Positions 62,220 to 64,000 of a DNA stretch of 64,000 bases are shown here, piece by piece (the first letter of the stretch is position 1; each line of letters starts with the position of its first letter). Under the pieces are notes generated by a model. The model made no database searches. It was not told the origin of the DNA and worked only from the letters and a program-made list of their open reading frames with translations. The stretch is from Bacteroidota bacterium (lineage in GTDB: Bacteria; Bacteroidota; Ignavibacteria; Ignavibacteriales; Melioribacteraceae), in contig JAHISP010000084.1 in the NCBI GenBank assembly GCA_018818165.1, positions 124,001 to 188,000 on the forward strand, written 5' to 3'. Position numbers and translations under genes: made by a program.

Positions 62220-64000
62220 ATGATTAAAAATATAATTTTATTGTTTTTGTTTTGTGGAGCTTTGTCTGGTTTATTTGCACAAACAATTACAATAAAGGAC
62301 TTTGAAACAAAAAAACCTTTGGAATTAGTTTCAATTAGTAGCGAAAACCCAAAGGGATATACTACAACAAATTCTAAAGGACAAGCAAATATTTCAGCTT
62401 TCAAAAATTCCGAGAAAATTCAAATACAAATACTTGGTTATAAAAAAGTGGTAAAAAGCTATGCAAATATTCAATCAATTGGATTTGAAATTTTGCTCGA
62501 AACCACAAGTCTAAATATGGATGAAGTTGTAATTTCGGCAACTCGCTGGCGACAAAACATTTGCAATCTTCCAATAAAAATTTCCTCAATTTCGCCAAAA
62601 GAAGTTGAATTGCAAAATCCTCAAACAGCAGCGGATTTATTAAACGTATCTGGCAAAGTTTTTGTGCAAAAAAGTCAACAAGGTGGCGGAAGTCCAATGA
62701 TTAGAGGATTTGCTACAAATCGTCTGCTTTATACAGTTGATGGAATTAGAATGAACACAGCAATTTTTCGTAGTGGAAATATTCAAAATGTGATAAATAT
62801 TGACCCATTTGCGATTGAAAACACCGAAATAATGTTTGGTCCAGGCTCACTTATTTATGGAAGCGATGCAATTGGTGGAGTAATGAGTTTTCAAACTTTA
62901 ACGCCGCAATTCTCTTTTTCCGACAAAGCGTTAATTAAAGGCAAAGCCGTTGTTAGATATTCATCCGCCAACAATGAAAAAACTGGGCATTTTGATGTGA
63001 ATGTTGGTTTTGAAAATTGGGCATTTATAACAAGTTTTAGCTCGTGGAATTATGATAATTTGCGACAAGGCAGCAACGGTCCCGATGATTATCTTAAACC
63101 ATATTATGTTCAAACTGAGGATAATGTTGATAGAGTTATTACACAAAATGACCCTTTGTTGCAAATTCCTTCGGCTTATTCACAAATAAATGTAATGCAA
63201 AAAGTACGCTTTATGCCAAATGATAATTGGAATTTCCAATATGGATTCCATTATTCCGAAACTTCACCTTATGGAAGATATGATAGGCATAATAGAGTTA
63301 AAAATGATTTGCCTCGCTATGCCGAGTGGAATTATGGCCCGCAAATTTGGATGATGAATAATCTTAATATTACAAATGAAAGCCCAAATTTTGCTTATGA
63401 CCAAATGACTTTGCGTTTAGCTTTGCAAGCATTTGAAGAAAGCAGAATTGACCGCACATTAAATAAAACTGACCAAAATTCCACAAAAGAAATTGTTGAC
63501 GCATACTCATTAAATGTTGATTTTGTTAAAGCCATAAATGCAGCAAATACTTTGTATTATGGAGTTGAATACATTTATAACAATGTAAAATCAACTGGAA
63601 CTGTAACTGATATTTCAACGAACACAACCACAATTGCAGCTTCGCGCTATCCGCAATCAAAATGGAGTTCAATTGCAGCTTTTGTTAATGACGAATTTAG
63701 AATGCTGGAAAATCTGACAATCCAAGCAGGTTTGCGTTACAATCAGTTTATTTTGGATTCTGATTTTGGAAATAATCTCGATTTTTATCCACTTCCATTT
63801 GAAACAGCAAAAATAAATAACGGCTCGTTAACTGGAAGCATTGGAGCGGTGTTCCGTCCAACAGAAACTTGGGTTGTTAGCGCAAATTTTGGAACCGCTT
63901 TCCGCTCACCAAATGTTGATGATATTGGGAAAATATTTGATTCTGAGCCAAATTCTGTTACTGTCCCAAATCCAGATTTGCAAGCAGAAACTGCGTATAA
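62220..64000 (+). CDS. TonB-dependent receptor, haem/iron-type plug (cut by window end)
   Basis: An open frame runs to the window edge without a stop. It has a signal peptide (IILLFLFCGALSGLFAQ), a carboxypeptidase-regulatory-like domain (about 25-105: TITIKDFETKKPLELVSISS), a plug (about 110-225: GGGSPMIRGFATNRLLYTVD, NTAIFRSGNIQNVINIDP, FGPGSLIYGSDAIGGVMSF) and the start of the barrel. The MIRGF...NRLL..VDG..MN.AIFR pattern resembles haem/haemoglobin-type receptors. Three in-frame ATGs (62202, 62208, 62220) are possible; 62220 has GGAAA at a normal spacing. Ligand is an inference. Confidence 0.9.
   Translation, partial: MIKNIILLFLFCGALSGLFAQTITIKDFETKKPLELVSISSENPKGYTTTNSKGQANISAFKNSEKIQIQILGYKKVVKSYANIQSIGFEILLETTSLNMDEVVISATRWRQNICNLPIKISSISPKEVELQNPQTAADLLNVSGKVFVQKSQQGGGSPMIRGFATNRLLYTVDGIRMNTAIFRSGNIQNVINIDPFAIENTEIMFGPGSLIYGSDAIGGVMSFQTLTPQFSFSDKALIKGKAVVRYSSANNEKTGHFDVNVGFENWAFITSFSSWNYDNLRQGSNGPDDYLKPYYVQTEDNVDRVITQNDPLLQIPSAYSQINVMQKVRFMPNDNWNFQYGFHYSETSPYGRYDRHNRVKNDLPRYAEWNYGPQIWMMNNLNITNESPNFAYDQMTLRLALQAFEESRIDRTLNKTDQNSTKEIVDAYSLNVDFVKAINAANTLYYGVEYIYNNVKSTGTVTDISTNTTTIAASRYPQSKWSSIAAFVNDEFRMLENLTIQAGLRYNQFILDSDFGNNLDFYPLPFETAKINNGSLTGSIGAVFRPTETWVVSANFGTAFRSPNVDDIGKIFDSEPNSVTVPNPDLQAETAY

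Noticed and set aside
1-64000. tRNA or rRNA genes
   Set aside because: No cloverleaf-type sequence with a T-loop TTCRANTC and matching acceptor stem, and no rRNA-like segment, was noticed on reading.

Overview
The window is A+T-rich throughout and reads as chromosome from a Gram-negative member of the Bacteroidota/Chlorobiota superphylum, most probably an Ignavibacteria-like lineage. The evidence is two TonB-dependent receptors with carboxypeptidase-regulatory N-termini, several outer-membrane beta-barrels, two secreted proteins ending in a type IX-type sorting domain with the NYPNPFNPST signature, a DUF2807 lipoprotein, a DUF2752/TM2 pair and DPP-IV-like S9 peptidases. Taxonomy is an inference from gene style. 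I found no rRNA, tRNA, CRISPR array or complete insertion sequence.

Layout. 0-2.1 kb: a chemoreceptor broken by a frameshift. 2.1-6.4 kb: a cobalamin riboswitch followed by a BtuB-type receptor and a beta-propeller lipoprotein resembling BtuG, a B12-capture operon. 6.4-14 kb: a tandem hairpin repeat, then an operon of outer-membrane barrel, ABC ATPase, two FtsX/MacB-type permeases and a LolA-like periplasmic protein, facing a divergent TetR regulator with two matching operator-like sites, and an MFS transporter. 14-24 kb: lipoprotein acetolactate decarboxylase, AMP nucleosidase, PAP2 phosphatase, a hybrid histidine kinase with a DUF5362 protein and an HDOD protein, and a membrane protein that looks like an ECF-sigma-like domain fused to a FecR-like domain. 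24-43.6 kb: mostly housekeeping and metabolism (glycosyltransferases, pepT, acyl-CoA synthetases, purE, CDF transporter, ispE, homocysteine methyltransferase-like, RqcH/NFACT, cmoA-cmoB, di-haem peroxidase).

43.6-54.6 kb is the accessory part. It holds two secreted sorting-domain proteins (an FG-GAP protein and a C25 gingipain-like peptidase), an AbiEi/AbiEii type IV toxin-antitoxin pair bracketed by two direct repeats of about 250 bp, a zinc-ribbon-like microprotein, a C-terminal fragment of a second S9 peptidase, a YefM/YoeB module with TGTACA operator boxes, and a 53-residue remnant that looks like the start of a CARF-domain protein. The intact S9 peptidase follows. 54.7-64 kb: SppA, YcaO, DUF2237, a PLP-fold racemase-like protein, a GNAT, a decayed small secreted-protein gene, and a TonB-dependent receptor with haem-receptor-like plug running off the window.

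Working together: the riboswitch couples B12 status to receptor and lipoprotein synthesis. The TetR cluster looks like a self-contained envelope lipid or lipoprotein export route from inner membrane through periplasm to outer membrane. The 48-52.4 kb toxin-antitoxin island shows several signs of recombination: direct repeats, a peptidase gene fragment and a truncated CARF gene. Four gene remnants or frameshifts (chemoreceptor, small lipoprotein at 26.95 kb, CARF remnant, secreted protein at 61.15 kb) point to ongoing gene decay or to assembly errors.
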